Origin: Delphinapterus leucas
Taxonomy: Eukaryota; Chordata; Mammalia; Artiodactyla; Monodontidae
DNA: 64,000 nt
Direction of reading: 5' to 3'
Assembly (NCBI RefSeq): GCF_002288925.2
Contig: NW_022098049.1
Span: 1,003,409 to 1,067,408, forward strand
Both the position numbers and the translations under genes were made by a program. Under the pieces are notes generated by a model. The model had not been told where the DNA came from. It searched no databases and saw nothing but the letters and a program-made list of their open reading frames with translations. Shown piece after piece: positions 1 to 11,447 of this stretch (the stretch's first letter is position 1; the number at the start of each line of letters is the position of its first letter).

Positions 1-267
1 AAGTCTTTCTGCTTCATCATATTGAATTCATTTCAGACTCTCCAAGTACACTCATACTTGCTGCTTTTGAGCCTCACTACAGAGATTTACGGTCCACTAC
101 TTACACTCTGTCTTTCTAAATCTGGCTCAACATTTTTCCATTTTCCTGTGATCCTTATTACATTTTACATGCTGACTACCATTATACACAAAGTCTTGCG
201 CCTGGTCTTATCTTTTGCTTTTTATAATTTTTTTGTTCCTTTAAACTCTGTACTCTTACACTTCGAG

Positions 268-740
268 GCAGAATAGGACAGTGATTAGAAGCACACATCT
301 GTATGTCAGATGGTGCGATTTCCAATTAGATCATCGGTTCTTTATAGTTGTGTGGTATTGCGCCCTGAATATAAAATCTTTTTTTTCCTTTGATATTTAT
401 AAGAAAAATATTTTATTTTTCAAATTTTTATTGGAGTCTAGTTGATTTACAATGTTGTGTTACTTTCTGCTGTACAGCAAAGTGAATCAGTTATGCATAT
501 ACATATATCCACTCTTTTTTACATTATTTTCTCATATAGGTGCATATGTATATATATAAAATCTTGATGCTTCAGTTTGTGCCTCTGTAAACAGGGGTAT
601 AATACACATTCCTCAAAGAGTAATTGTGGGATTAATTGAATTAAAATAGATGATCAATTAGAAGAGTGCTTGTCACACAAGAAGCACTCAATAAGTGTTA
701 ATATTATCATCACCACCACCACCATAATCATTATATTCAT
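268..740 (+). repeat. MIR SINE, split by a nested L1 fragment
   Basis: About 268-368 resembles the 5' tRNA-like half of MIR. About 566-735 resembles the MIR core and 3' end: a CTCAGTTT-like stretch, then GTAAACAGGGGTATAAT, then a tail ending in CAATAAGTGTTAATATTATCATC. The halves are separated by a minus-strand L1 piece flanked by a 12 bp duplication. A short CAC repeat (708-722) lies in the tail. Assignment is by recalled consensus, so the edges are approximate. Confidence 0.62.
381..553 (-). mobile_element. L1 3' end fragment with 12 bp TSD
   Basis: On the minus strand this is the terminal part of a cetartiodactyl L1 3' UTR. The plus strand shows TTATTGGAGTCTAGTTGATT and then TGCTGTACAGCAAAGTGAAT. 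It is flanked by a perfect 12 bp repeat ATATAAAATCTT at 369-380 and 554-565. The T-run at 379-386 is the complement of the poly(A) tail. About 30 bp separate this tail from the normal L1 terminus, which could be a short 3' transduction. Confidence 0.85.
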
Positions 741-962
741 CCTCACCATTCTACCAAAGCTGTTTCCTCAATAACATTTAGGTAACTCTTAATTTTTAAA
801 AGCAATGGATATTTTTCAATCTTTGTTATTTTTGATTCACGTTTGCAAAACATGGTCCTGTTGACCGTTGTGTCCGTCAGAGTCCAGCACAGAAACAAGC
901 CACTCTACATATTTCAAGCAGTATGGTACGAATACTGGGAATTAGTTGCTTACAAAATCATT

Positions 963-1016
963 TGATTGGAGGACTGGAAGCCAATCAAATGATTGGAGGA
1001 CTGGAAGCCAATCAGA
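963..1016. repeat. 27 bp tandem duplication
   Basis: Two adjacent 27 bp units share 25 identical bases (963-987 and 990-1014), each beginning TGATTGGAGGACTGG. No gene or known element is recognised around it. Confidence 0.9.
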
Positions 1017-1134
1017 AAGGGCGCCACTATACTACTGAGTCCAAGAGCACATCATCACTGATAGGACTCAGAGGTCAGGATGCTGTTCTGCACCACTACT
1101 TACACTATTACGAATGCCATTCGTACTCTTGAAG

Positions 1135-1695
1135 CTAGGCTCAAGCTACCAGAAAATTGAATCTGAAGAGTCAACTGTTTCTAAACAGCCACATTTCATA
1201 CTATTCCTTGTTAACAGAAATTGTAGCAGGAAGGAGATCTGTATCTCACATCATCCTTGGCAAAGGAGTTTGGGACATGTAGTTTTTTTTTCTTTTGTCC
1301 TGAAAGTACTGTCCTGATAACTTCAACTGTCATCTCCCTTTAGCTAACTACCAAATCCTTACTCACAGCTCTGACCTTCTTCTTTAATTTCAAATACATC
1401 GTTCCAAGAAATATTGGAAATTTTCACATGTCTATCATACCATAGCCTCAAGCTCAATATATTTATAGTGTAACTAAACAAACGCAAAATTCAACCAAAA
1501 TGTCTCTCTGTAGGTACGATTTTAATTAGTGACGCATTTTCTCCAAAGTGTTCAGGTGAAAATTTTTGTTTATCACAACCTAAAAATTCTCCTACTCTTG
1601 TTTGATGCATAGTTAAATGGTGGAAATTCTGAAAGAGTAAATAGACTGCATGGTCTTCAGATGATCTTCCATAAACCTCAAATCTTTTATTTTGG
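1135..1695. other. Unique non-coding stretch
   Basis: AT-rich sequence with no open frame resembling a known protein, no recognisable repeat and no RNA gene. Confidence 0.5.
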
Positions 1696-1703
1696 CTTTT
1701 CCT

Positions 1704-2020
1704 TTTTTTAATTAATTTTTATTGGAGTATAGTTGCTTTACAATGTGTTAGCTTCTACTGCACAGCAAAATGAATCAGCCATGCGTACACATATATCAGG
1801 TCCCTTTTGTATTTCCCTCCCATTTAGGACACCACAGTGCATTAAGTAGAGTTCCCTGTGCTGTACAGTATGTTCCCCTCAGTTGTCTATTTTATACACA
1901 GTATCAATAGTGTATATGTGTCAATCCCAATCTCCCAATTCCTCCCACCCCACCACTTTCCTCCTTGGTATCCATACATTTGTTCTCTATGTCTGTGTCT
2001 CTATTTCTGCTTTGCAAACA
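1704..2020 (-). mobile_element. L1 3' UTR fragment
   Basis: The plus strand reads TTATTGGAGTATAGTTGCTT, then the typical TTCCCTGTGCTGTACAGTA and TCAATCCCAATCTCCCAATT blocks. This is the reverse complement of a cetartiodactyl L1 3' end. It is 5' truncated and I found no clear TSD. Short reading frames here are incidental. Confidence 0.8.
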
Positions 2021-2214
2021 AGGTCAGTAACAGCTGGAATTCATATTCCCTATCACAGCATGATATTACAGTAATGTTTTTAGCTCTGAATTACAGTGGA
2101 TTTTTACATTTAACCAAATATATCTGGGAATGCTGACATCCTACTATGGAAATTTAGGAGTCTAACAAAGAGACTCATTGGATGAAGAAGTTGTTACAAC
2201 ATGTGATATAAAAT

Positions 2215-2465
2215 TACTGGCAAGAAGTTATATAAAATCAGATAGATTCAAATTTTATCTTTGACACTGTGTGTTTCCTTGGGAAAGTTACGTAAAATCT
2301 CTAACCCCAGGCTTACTTAAGTGTAAAATAGAGGTAAAAATGGTACCTACATTATAAGGAGGTCATTATGAAGAATAAATATGATAATGATGTAATAAAG
2401 TACTTAATGCAATGCCAGCCAAAAACAAACAATAAATTTTGGTTAATATTATCATCACTGATATT
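2215..2465 (+). repeat. Degenerate MIR SINE
   Basis: The order of blocks matches MIR: a CTTGGGAAAGTTA-like motif, a CTCAGTTT-equivalent, GTAAAATAGAGGTAAAAATGG, then ATTATAAGGAGG and a TTAATATTATCATCA tail. Divergence is high. Confidence 0.55.
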
Positions 2466-2693
2466 TATGCCATCCCTCCTTTCTTTTAAATATGTTTTAA
2501 GGTAATGCTGCAGTTGGTATAATTTGATAGTCATTATTATACTTTGTAGATTCACAGATATAAAACTGCTTAGAAGAACTTAGGGACCTGTGGTGTGGAT
2601 TCTGTGTAGAATCCTAGGGTTCATGTAGGTAACAGATGTACTATGTTGAGTAGATTAGAAGATGATAAGAAGTAGGTCTGGCTTTAGTTCCCA

Positions 2694-2830
2694 CAATCAG
2701 TTTACAAATACTGGTATTTAATGCAATTCAACTTATAAATATTTAAACAATCAATTTACAAATACTGGTATTTAATATAATTCAGTTGATAAATATTGGT
2801 ATTTAACATGATTTGGTATTTAGCATCCTT
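2694..2830. repeat. 54 bp tandem duplication with partial third unit
   Basis: A 54 bp unit starting CAATCAGTTTACAAATACTGG at 2694 is repeated, imperfectly, from 2748. Further GGTATTTA copies follow up to about 2822. It is AT-rich and non-coding. Confidence 0.8.
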
Positions 2831-2862
2831 TGTGTGTTGTGTGTGTGTGTTGGGGGGGGTGG
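2828..2862. repeat. Short (TG)n plus G-run
   Basis: An interrupted TG repeat passes directly into a run of eight G. Simple sequence only. Confidence 0.85.
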
Positions 2863-2865
2863 AAT

Positions 2866-5326
2866 ATTTAGGCAGCAAACAGAATTTGAAAACCATTGCC
2901 CTGAGTTATCAGTAAAAATTTTTCTCTTCTGCTAAACATAACAGTGGACTATGTTGATATTTAATAGTAAAATGTGAATTTTTTTTAGTTCAGCCACACA
3001 CTACAAATATGTTAAACTGAACAACATAAGGATAGTCTTACAATACTAGAGAGAATGTTAAACTCTCACTTACACCTTTATTTCTCAGTTTTGATAGTGA
3101 CTTTGTGTGTTGAAATGGGACTGAAATAGCCCTTTAGAATAATTGATTATAAGTCACCAGGGATTATGCAACCTTGCACTTTGGGTCAGGGATTGTCTTA
3201 CAAAAATATTGCAACTGTTAAGATAAGGAGTTCCCTCTAACTCTATACATGGAGTTGGCGCAATAAAAATTCCTTAAATAAATGAATGAAGGAATTAATT
3301 TATTAGTTAATGACTTAATTAACTTGAACTTAATTTGTCATGACACTTTTCTTCAATTTCAATTCTGAAAAAAACCCTTTATTTTTTTACATTAAATTTC
3401 AAAATAGTGAATTTTGTCAAATGTGGACAAGTTTCTTCCTTGTCTAAATCAGCAGCTTTTAGAAACATTTTTTTTCTATCAGCAGCTCCTAGATGTACCC
3501 ACTGTGTATAACTGCCAAGCAGACTTGGGAGGCCACAGCAGAACAGGGTTGGAGAAATGAGAACATCACGGGGAGGAGGAGGTCATTACCAAGGCGTGAG
3601 CACATGCTGTTCCCCACCACACTGAGTGAACCAGTCCACAGAGCACACCCTGGGACCTCCCACCATAGATATATTTCTGGCTTCATCTGGGAGAAGCAAC
3701 AAGTTGACAGTCTATGCTTCCTCATGGCAGCCAGAGACTTGCTGAAAACTGATATCATTTGGGCCTGTCTCCCTGCAAGACAAAAAGCATAACATCCCAA
3801 AGAGTGAAACATGTTCTCCCCACTATGTTAGGGGGAGAGTGGGGAGAGCTCTGCCTGCTTGGAACAGCCAACTCTTTAACGGGAAGGCAGCAGAGTTTTG
3901 CAAGGCAAGGGAGCTGGGGGAATGCTCTGAAAACCACACCTCCGCCTTTTGGCACTGGACAGCTACTGAAAATCATTCTTTGGGGACTGGTTTTTGGAAA
4001 ACTTTTATGCTCATGATGAAAGCACACATTCTAACAGAAGGTCTGTCGCAGGACTAGAGCTTAGAAAGTAAATGGCAAGAGGACATTCTTAATGAAAAGC
4101 CAGTGTTCTCAGGAGACAGCAGCCAACTTGGATGGCTACGTTAGGAATATTGACACTGCCATGATGGAGTTTGCAGTAGAGTAGGGTGGTAAAATGCACA
4201 GAAATATAACCTTGGTAGAAATTAGTACATGCTAAAAGAAAGGTACAGATAAATTGCTCATGGGATCAAGGAATGAAAGAGCGATTACTTCCGTTGAAAA
4301 AAATTACGAAAAGCTTTATAGAAGAGATACGACCTATAAACAGTACTCAGTAAAGCATAAAGATGATGTGCTTAAAAAAAACCTAGAAGAATAAGTTTGA
4401 AGCGTTCCCATCTCAGGGAAACAATTGTGTGTCGTGTTATTTTACCTTTATTGAATTAAAAGTAATTAGAATCCCTTCAGCTAAAGCATCCTATTGGAAT
4501 TTTAAATGGGATTATATTACATTTATAAATTAAGTTGGAGAGAATGGATATCTTAAAAATATTTGGTCTTAGTCTACAGGCTTATCTCACTGAATTAACC
4601 CCATTTTCTCTAATTTGCCTGAGAGGAGAGTATTGAACTTTCACTTTCTTGTATAATATCCATTTTCCATTGTTCCATCATGAAGTTTGTTTTGTCTTGG
4701 TAAGTGTTTGGATTTCTTGTCATTAAAATATTATTGGGATCTGAGTATGGGATAAGGTCGTGGAATGGCCCTGTCCAAAAATAATGCCTGCCTCTGTGCT
4801 AAGTGTAATAAAGACAATATTACTTCAAGACAGAAAATGTATTTTCCAGTGAGATTCACTCTTGTTGTGTGTTTTCCTAACCTTTGCCACATTCATCTTT
4901 CTATACACACTATGCCTTCTAAAGTCTGAAAACAGAAAGCTAAGACTCCCTGATTTAGAGTGGATTAAAGGGATAAATTTGGGGTGAGAAATGTATTTCT
5001 CTACCCACCTCACAGGGGCACAACCTTTGAGGCTGGCCATTTCTGTGGGAAATGGTGATTACAGTCAGTTTTTGAATTTCAACTGAAATATACTTAAGAG
5101 AAAATTGTTTTTCTCTGAACAAATAAACTATGACTAAATTTAGAAACCAACACCAAAGCATTATGGTTTCATGAAAAAAGAGTAAATGGGTCATCTCCAT
5201 ATTGCTGAAGTATTGAATTAACATAAAATATTTTTTATAGGAGATTATTAATTGTTTGTAAACACTTTAAGAAAAAATGCACAGATATGTATGGTTTTGG
5301 ATTCCATTTGAGGGGTTTTACTGAGA
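2866..5326. other. Mostly unique sequence, no gene recognised
   Basis: No L1, SINE or coding homology is recognised. The part at about 3480-4060 is richer in G and C than its surroundings and carries overlapping 85-107 codon frames on both strands. None of these has a recognisable domain, so I treat them as chance. The rest is AT-rich. Confidence 0.45.
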
Positions 5327-5462
5327 CCTTGATGTCTATTCTTGAACCAAGTGTTGGAGGATGCCAAGTCAGGAAACCATGATCTATATTGTTTAAGATG
5401 ACCTTTCAAAGTGTAAGAGGCAGGTACAAATGGTGGAATTAAGCCCAACCTGGTATGAGATG
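5327..5462 (+). repeat. 136 bp duplicated segment, copy 1
   Basis: This segment recurs at 7287-7422 in the same orientation with four mismatches (about 97% identical) at an offset of exactly 1,960 bp. Homology begins CCTTGATGTCTATTCTTGAA and ends TGGTATGAGATG. Neither copy has a poly(A) tail or terminal repeats. Confidence 0.95.
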
Positions 5463-7029
5463 ATCACAGCATCTGAAGAAAATTGGAGAGGGTCTGGAGA
5501 TGAACAGGATCCATGACAAAGGACTCAGAGATAATGATGTCCCAAACTTCCCCTCAAAAAGAAAGAAAAAACTAAAAGTATTTAAACAAGTTATTTAAGC
5601 CATATTTATATGCTTTGAAAATGTACACTTATAAAACAGTGAGAAATTTTGTCAGACTATATCATGTGTTGAAAACCTGGATAATCAAATACCAATGCTA
5701 ATTTTAACTGAAAATAATTTTAAAAATTATTTTACAAATTCAACAATATTCTTCATTATATTCATCATCACATTTTGCTCAATAGCAGGAAGCGGGCCCC
5801 AATGTATAGCGCTGCTTTAAAAGAATTTGATGTGCATTATTATTAATTTTGGTAACATAGAAAAATTCATTTGCTTTATTTAAAGATTTCAAATCAGCTT
5901 TCATCATTGCTGTTAGAGTCAATGCTGCACCTTTAAGTGACAATGGCTACATGCCTTATTGATAAATGACAGGGGAAATTGCTGGGCCAGAAAATAAAGC
6001 TTCCAAGAGCAAACAAGGTTGGAAGAGAGATTTGGCTGAAAGCTATAGTTTCTTATATGGAGTAAGACAAATGCTCAGAGAAACACTTTCAAGTCCTGCT
6101 CTCACACTCCTAGGGTCAGAGGAAACTTATTGGAAGCATTTTCTTGGTGTGCAGGCCAATTTTCTTCACGTTCTGTCAACCTGCTCCAGCACAGTTACGT
6201 GATTAGAAAAGTTTTAGGCTGAAAACCTAGTAATCTTGATAATGCGGAGCCCTGGTATTTCTGTCCTGAAAAAATAATGGAGGTCCTAGAGGAACAGCCA
6301 TCTAAATCCAATGAAAGAAGCTAAGCTTTTACCCAAAACTTTGATCAGAAAAATCAATGGAGTAAAATTAATGCTGGCTCTCACTTAGAGCCAATGCCTA
6401 ATTTGCACAAGCATAGGGCCAATATGAAAAAATCCAAAGCAATGACTAGCACCGGAGTCAGATCTAGGTTTTGGGGGGCCTGAAACTTACATAAATTGTG
6501 AGCCCCCCTTTTAGAAAACTAATTTTAAAAAACACAATTTGCAAAATTTACAGGCACAACCAAGTATGCAGTGCTATGTTTCCTACAAGAATCTTCGAAA
6601 GAGCCCATGTAAGTTACAGGCCCAAAGCTTAAGCTTCTTTGCCTTCACAGATAGCTACCTCTGAGATACTTACATAATGGAGAAAGAAATAGTTGATTTG
6701 AATATCTATTTCATGCAACTGTTACAGAGATCGTACATGATAATGTATCGCCAAGAGTATAATTAGCACACATTTGAAAAAATTTTCATTTCTTTCCCCA
6801 CCCTTCCTTTGCTATTTTATATAGATATCAACAATTGATATTAAAAGATAACAAAATGTTAAGAGAACTCTTTGAGATAGTTCTACAGAGGAAAATTCCA
6901 TAACTTTTTAATGTATCTGAAATAGCAGGTACTTTGATAGTGTTATTTTCAAGCAAGCAATCTCTAGCAGGCTGGAGACTTCAACATGTTTTTTTTAAAA
7001 GCACTTAGATATCACTTAATTAATTAATT
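5463..7029. other. Unique or very old sequence between the duplicated copies
   Basis: No gene is recognised. Around 6450-6660 there is a GGGGGGCCTGAAACTT stretch that could be an ancient interspersed repeat, but I cannot name it. A TTAA tetranucleotide run lies at 7018-7032. Confidence 0.4.
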
Positions 7030-9900
7030 AATGGCTACTATTGCAGACTTGGTTCCTGGCGAAGTAGACCCTGAGATGGAAACTAGCCTGCAGGAAGTTT
7101 ATAAGGGAGTACTCGTAGGACTAAATCTAAGAAAGGGAAAGTAGCGTAATTGGGCAAAGGAAGAAGTTGGGTAATGATTCAATTACACTGGACCTCAGCC
7201 AAGCCCACAGGAGCTCTGAAGAGGGAATAGTTATTGCCAGTCCTCCTGCATTGGAGTGAAGGAGCAGTGTTTGATATCCCTACATCCCTTGATGTCTATT
7301 CTTGAACCAAGGGTTGGAGGATGCCAAGTCAGGAAACCATGATCTATATTGTTTAAGATGACTTTTAAAAGTGTAAGAGGCAGGTACAAATGGTGCAATT
7401 AAGCCCAACCTGGTATGAGATGTAAGTTACATCATGATATGTAAGTTGCCTCTGGGAATTAGATGTGCTCTTGATAAGGTGGCTGTTTTTAAACCAGGCA
7501 GCTTCCAGGGAGAATGAATAGGTTAGGGCTGTCATTCAGCTTGCACTCCCAGGATCTGGGGAATGGGTCTTTTAATCACGCAGCTGGACCTGGGAAAGGT
7601 GGCAGAGTCCGCTATAGGCTACTCTTTGCAGCATCTAGATCCCCCTCTTTAAACAAGTTCCAGAGCAGCTCCTCCAGGACACTGGCTGGTCTCCTGATGG
7701 AGGAAACATATCAAAACAAGTTTAGCAGGGCCAACTACAGGTCTCCTCTCCCAATAGACTTCCTTGTCCAATTGAAGCTGGCATCACGTTGCTCATTATC
7801 TCCTTCTTCTCCCATCAGTTCTAGATACATCTTCCCCTTAGCTAGCCCCTCTACAGATCTACAGATCTAGGTGGCTTACCTAGTTGTGTGACGTAGAACC
7901 TTATTCCTGAAGGGTGTGAGCCTGGTCACCATGCTATTTTCAGGCTGTAAATACTGTACTCCTTCACTTGTAATAAAAATTGTCCAGAGATATAATGAGA
8001 GACACCGATATGGATCACTTCTATGCCAAACATATTCCTCCTTGCTAGGATGGTGACTGTTCTTCTCATGTGCTATTCACTAAAGGTAAGGAGCCCAAAA
8101 ACTCAGGCAGCAGCTATGGCTTAAATTTAAGTAGGACTTTTGCTGTTTTACCTAGTATAAACACTCTTCCTTTAGGAACCAAGACCCCTAGGCCCGGAAA
8201 GTGTAGAGAGCCCACGTTTGTGGGTATAGAAATCACAAATTATTCCTTAAGCAAATAATTGAAATAGTGTTAAATGGGCCCACTTCCCATTATCCTACTT
8301 CCACACCTTGGTTCCTAGACCTATGCATTCCTTTTGTTGGGGGCACAGTATCATGTAAAGTTAATGTACATATCAACCCAGGAGGATGGTTCCCGTTCCT
8401 CACGAGACTTTATCCCTGGTGCTCATCTGTGGCTTCAACAGGGCATTCCATCATTCTATCAGATCAAAAACTTACAGGCAGTGCAACAGATGGTACGAAC
8501 ACTGGATTCCATTGTCAAATGCTCATTACCTCTCCTTTTTGGTGTAAAATGGATTTCATGGTCTGTTACAGTAGTCTGTGGGATCCTATGTTAATGGTTC
8601 AAATACTCTGCAAGCCCTGAAATAATATTAGTTGAGGCTCTGAGGGTAGCAAAAGTAAACTAACGGTACTAAAGGCAACCTTGTACCTATTCCAGTCAAT
8701 GGAATGAGTCACTGCTCCTTCCATAGTGGAAGAAACCCAATGTAGTCAACTTGCCCTCAAACGGGGGATTAGTTTCTTGAAGGAATGATGCAATGTTGGA
8801 GAGTGCTGCATCGGTCCCTGCTGCTGACTGGTTGGACACTTGTCAGAGACAATAGCTAGATCAACTTTTTGGGAGCTCATGTTGGGGCCACATGCATAAC
8901 CTCTGTCTATGCCCCAATAGTTCCTCCTTCCATATGCTCGTTGTGTCAGCACTAGAGTGGCCAATGACACAGGATGGCAGCTTTAGTCATCAGCAGGTTC
9001 CATCATTATATCTACTTGGTTGTTTCTGTTTAAAAGTACTTGCTCTCTGGTGGCTTAACGTGGTACAAAGATCTCCACACCTGTGACTACTCCCATGGAT
9101 AACATCCAAATGCCTCTACTTCAGGCCTCCTTTTCCCTGGTCTTCCAATTTTTCTCCTTCTAAGCCCCTGACAAACTGGTCAAGATATCTGCCATTCCTC
9201 ATGAGCTTACATATATATACTAACTATGTGTTCCCTTCCTATAAACCTAGTTTTATCTTTTCCATATCCTCTGATGAACTTGGGCATTCTATAGCTCCTT
9301 AATTTATATGTCTTCCACCAAAGTCACACTGCTTATGGTGACTAATTAAAACTGCTATGTCTAGATTCTATACTCCTAGGACAGAATCTAATTAATTTAA
9401 TTTATCCTGAGGAAACTGAACTAAAATTTTTTCAACCCAGCCTTCACAAATTTACACGCAACCATTAATGGCTGTCCTTGTGGAGGATCCTTAGACTACT
9501 GACTAAATTAACAGAAGTTCATCAGCACGCCCTCTTAACAATGCCATAGGTATGCTTTTTTTGTAATATTTAGCATGGATAGGAGGGCAATTGTTTTTAA
9601 CACAGATATGCTAAGTTACCGTCATCAGAAAAAAGCACTACATTTATTCTCTGGGCAGCTCTGGGCAGCAGAAACACTTGCTCTTGCCATATTGGTACTG
9701 CTGCACAGAAGTGGTTTCTCTCTTCTAACTGGAAGGAGATTGAAAGAGTTCTCGACGGAACTCACAGGGTGCCGAGATAAACTTCAACACTCTTTCTCTT
9801 CTGTTGGTCTGTGTCAGCTATTGAGAGAGGCGGAATTCCCTCTGGCTAGCAACTACCCTTTAATATCGAAATCACTGAGATACTTTGCTTAGATTATGTG
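7030..9900. other. Unclassified region, possibly an ancient retroviral-like repeat
   Basis: This stretch looks different from its neighbours: richer in G and C, with several 60-118 codon frames (for example 7514-7870, 8267-8620 and 9575-9892). No frame shows a domain I recognise. Parts feel like mammalian long-repeat internal sequence of the ERV-L/MaLR type, but no LTR pair, primer-binding site or protease/RT motif was found. Treat it as unassigned. The second copy of the 136 bp duplication lies inside it. Confidence 0.25.
7287..7422 (+). repeat. 136 bp duplicated segment, copy 2
   Basis: Near-identical to 5327-5462. The left flank ends TACATC (7281-7286) and TACATC recurs just past the copy (7428-7433). 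This could be a 6 bp microhomology or a short TSD. The flanks otherwise do not match those of copy 1, so this looks like an inserted copy and not a larger tandem duplication. Confidence 0.95.
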
Positions 9901-10062
9901 TTGATACCTGGTCCATTTAGCAACAGCCACTTATAGACAACAACTCATTTGGATGGCCGTGCTTCTGTGAGTACAGGAAGAGTCAGTTCTCATAAAAGTG
10001 GGACATGGATTAGGAAGACAACCAAAAAAGTATGTCTGCTGCATACGCAGAATTTACACTGC

Positions 10063-10273
10063 AGAGCTTCCCTGGTGGCGCAGTGGTTGAGAGTCCGCCT
10101 GCTGATACAAGGGACACGGGTTCGTGCCCCGGTCCGGGAAGATCCCACATGCCGCGGAGCGGCTGGGCCCGTGAGCCATGGCCGCTGAGCCTGCGCGTCC
10201 GCAGCCTGTGCTCCGCGATGGGAGAGGCCACAACAGTGAGAGGCCCGTGTACCGCAAAAAAAACAAAAAACAA
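10063..10273 (+). mobile_element. CHR-type tRNA-derived SINE with 12 bp TSD
   Basis: The element begins GCTTCCCTGGTGGCGCAGTG, which contains a degenerate RNA polymerase III A box (TGGCGCAGTGG). The B-box-like GGGTTCGTGCC follows, then the tRNA-unrelated half ending in GAGGCCCGTGTACCGC and an A-rich tail. Perfect 12 bp TSDs AATTTACACTGC lie at 10051-10062 and 10274-10285. Its frames are chance and shared by all copies. It depends on L1 proteins for movement. Confidence 0.96.
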
Positions 10274-10539
10274 AATTTACACTGCCATAAATATGACACT
10301 AAATCATAGTTATTTCATGTATTGGGAAAAACCCTAGCAGAAATGTTAAGCTGTTAAAGTCAATAGCATATAAAATATTGGATCCAAATGGCAATTGACC
10401 TCTGCTAAACTAGACATGTCTGCCAGAGAGCTCCAAAAAGTTGGCTCAGAAAGATGTAACTTTCCCAAGTATTGAAATCCTTTAAGCTTACTAAATTCAT
10501 ATTTATAAAACCACAGAAGTATTTATTTCAGATTGAAGT

Positions 10540-10690
10540 GTTTTACCTTTCAATCACATGTATATCGTTGAATTGTTCACAATGTTCAATATACATTTAT
10601 GAGTATCCACTAAATTCTAGCTTCTGTGCTGGGAAAGAGAGGATACAGCAGTAAAATATCATTTTCCCACATCCAAAGGGCAAACATTAT
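10540..10690 (+). repeat. Possible ancient interspersed repeat
   Basis: The series TTATGAGTATCCACTAAATT, then CTGTGCTGGGAAAGAGAGGAT, then ACAGCAGTAAAATA resembles a common mammalian repeat with a 'cacctactatgtgccaggcactgtgctggg' core. The family is not resolved. Similar debris may exist near 14310-14400, 29030-29160, 45380-45480 and 62410-62560. Confidence 0.35.
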
Positions 10691-10699
10691 GATGATGGC

Positions 10700-11090
10700 T
10701 ACCACCACGTATTGGCAGGGATTTGGGAAGACAAGTAATCTCTTGCACTGCTGGTAGCAGTGTAAATTTTAGCAGTCAAATTGGTAATCAATCTTGCAAC
10801 ATTTAGTGTAAATCAATATTCATAAACCCCGAAGCCCAGTATTAAACTCCTAAATCAAAAACAAATCTTTTAAGGGAAATGGACAAACATGTTCACCATG
10901 GCATTAGTTATATTGTGAGGATTTGTAGGCAAACTAGGATTGTGTTAGTAGGCAAATGCGCAGTGGTTAGAGATACCAGAGGTACCTAAAGTAATAAATA
11001 TAAAAAATATAATTCTGAGTGGAAAATAAGTGAGAAATGTATATCACAATACTCTTCCTGCATATCAAAAACTATATAGATATGAAATAC
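10700..11090 (+). mobile_element. Old L1 ORF2-end fragment (L1M type)
   Basis: The segment carries CACTGCTGGTAGCAGTGTAAA and, further on, a region like the L1 'first column of animals, remote copies' C-terminal ORF2 code. It is heavily diverged and its edges are uncertain. The adjacent 11090-11140 is TA-rich. Confidence 0.4.
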
Positions 11091-11213
11091 CAAAATTATT
11101 ATTTATGTATATGTACATATATTATATATTATGTATATAATTTGAGTAGTTACCTCTTATGAAGAAATGGGACTAAGGATTAGGGACAAAGTAGGAAAAT
11201 CAAAGAAAGCCAA

Positions 11214-11435
11214 TGGGCTTCCCTGGTGGCACAGTGGTTGAGAGTCCGCCTGCTGATGCAGGGGACGCGGGTTCGTGCCCCGGTCTGGGAAGATCCCACA
11301 TGCCGTGGAGCGGCTGGGCCCGTGAGCCATGGCCGCTGAGCCTGCGCGTCCGCAGCCTGTGCTCCGCAATGGGAGAGGCCACAACAGTGAGAGGCCCGCG
11401 TACAGCAAAAAAATAAATAAATAAAATAAATAAAA
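11214..11435 (+). mobile_element. CHR-type SINE with 12 bp TSD
   Basis: Full-length copy with the same A box, B box and GAGGCCCGCGTACAGC end. Its tail is an (AAAT)n-like run. TSDs AAAGAAAGCCAA lie at 11202-11213 and 11436-11447, identical. Confidence 0.95.
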
Positions 11436-11447
11436 AAAGAAAGCCAA

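Noticed and set aside
963..1016. Possible CRISPR-like or regulatory repeat
   Set aside because: Only two adjacent units with no spacers, in a mammalian genome. A simple tandem duplication explains it.
7514..7870. 118-codon frame as a possible gene
   Set aside because: No recognisable domain, no supporting splice or promoter context, and located in a probable repeat block.
10067..10150. Functional tRNA gene
   Set aside because: A and B boxes are present but the cloverleaf is degenerate and the unit is followed by a SINE body and A tail with TSDs.
10032..10337. Recurring 60-130 codon frames with shared motifs in eight places
   Set aside because: All are translations of the CHR SINE in either strand. 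Their similarity reflects the repeat and not a gene family.
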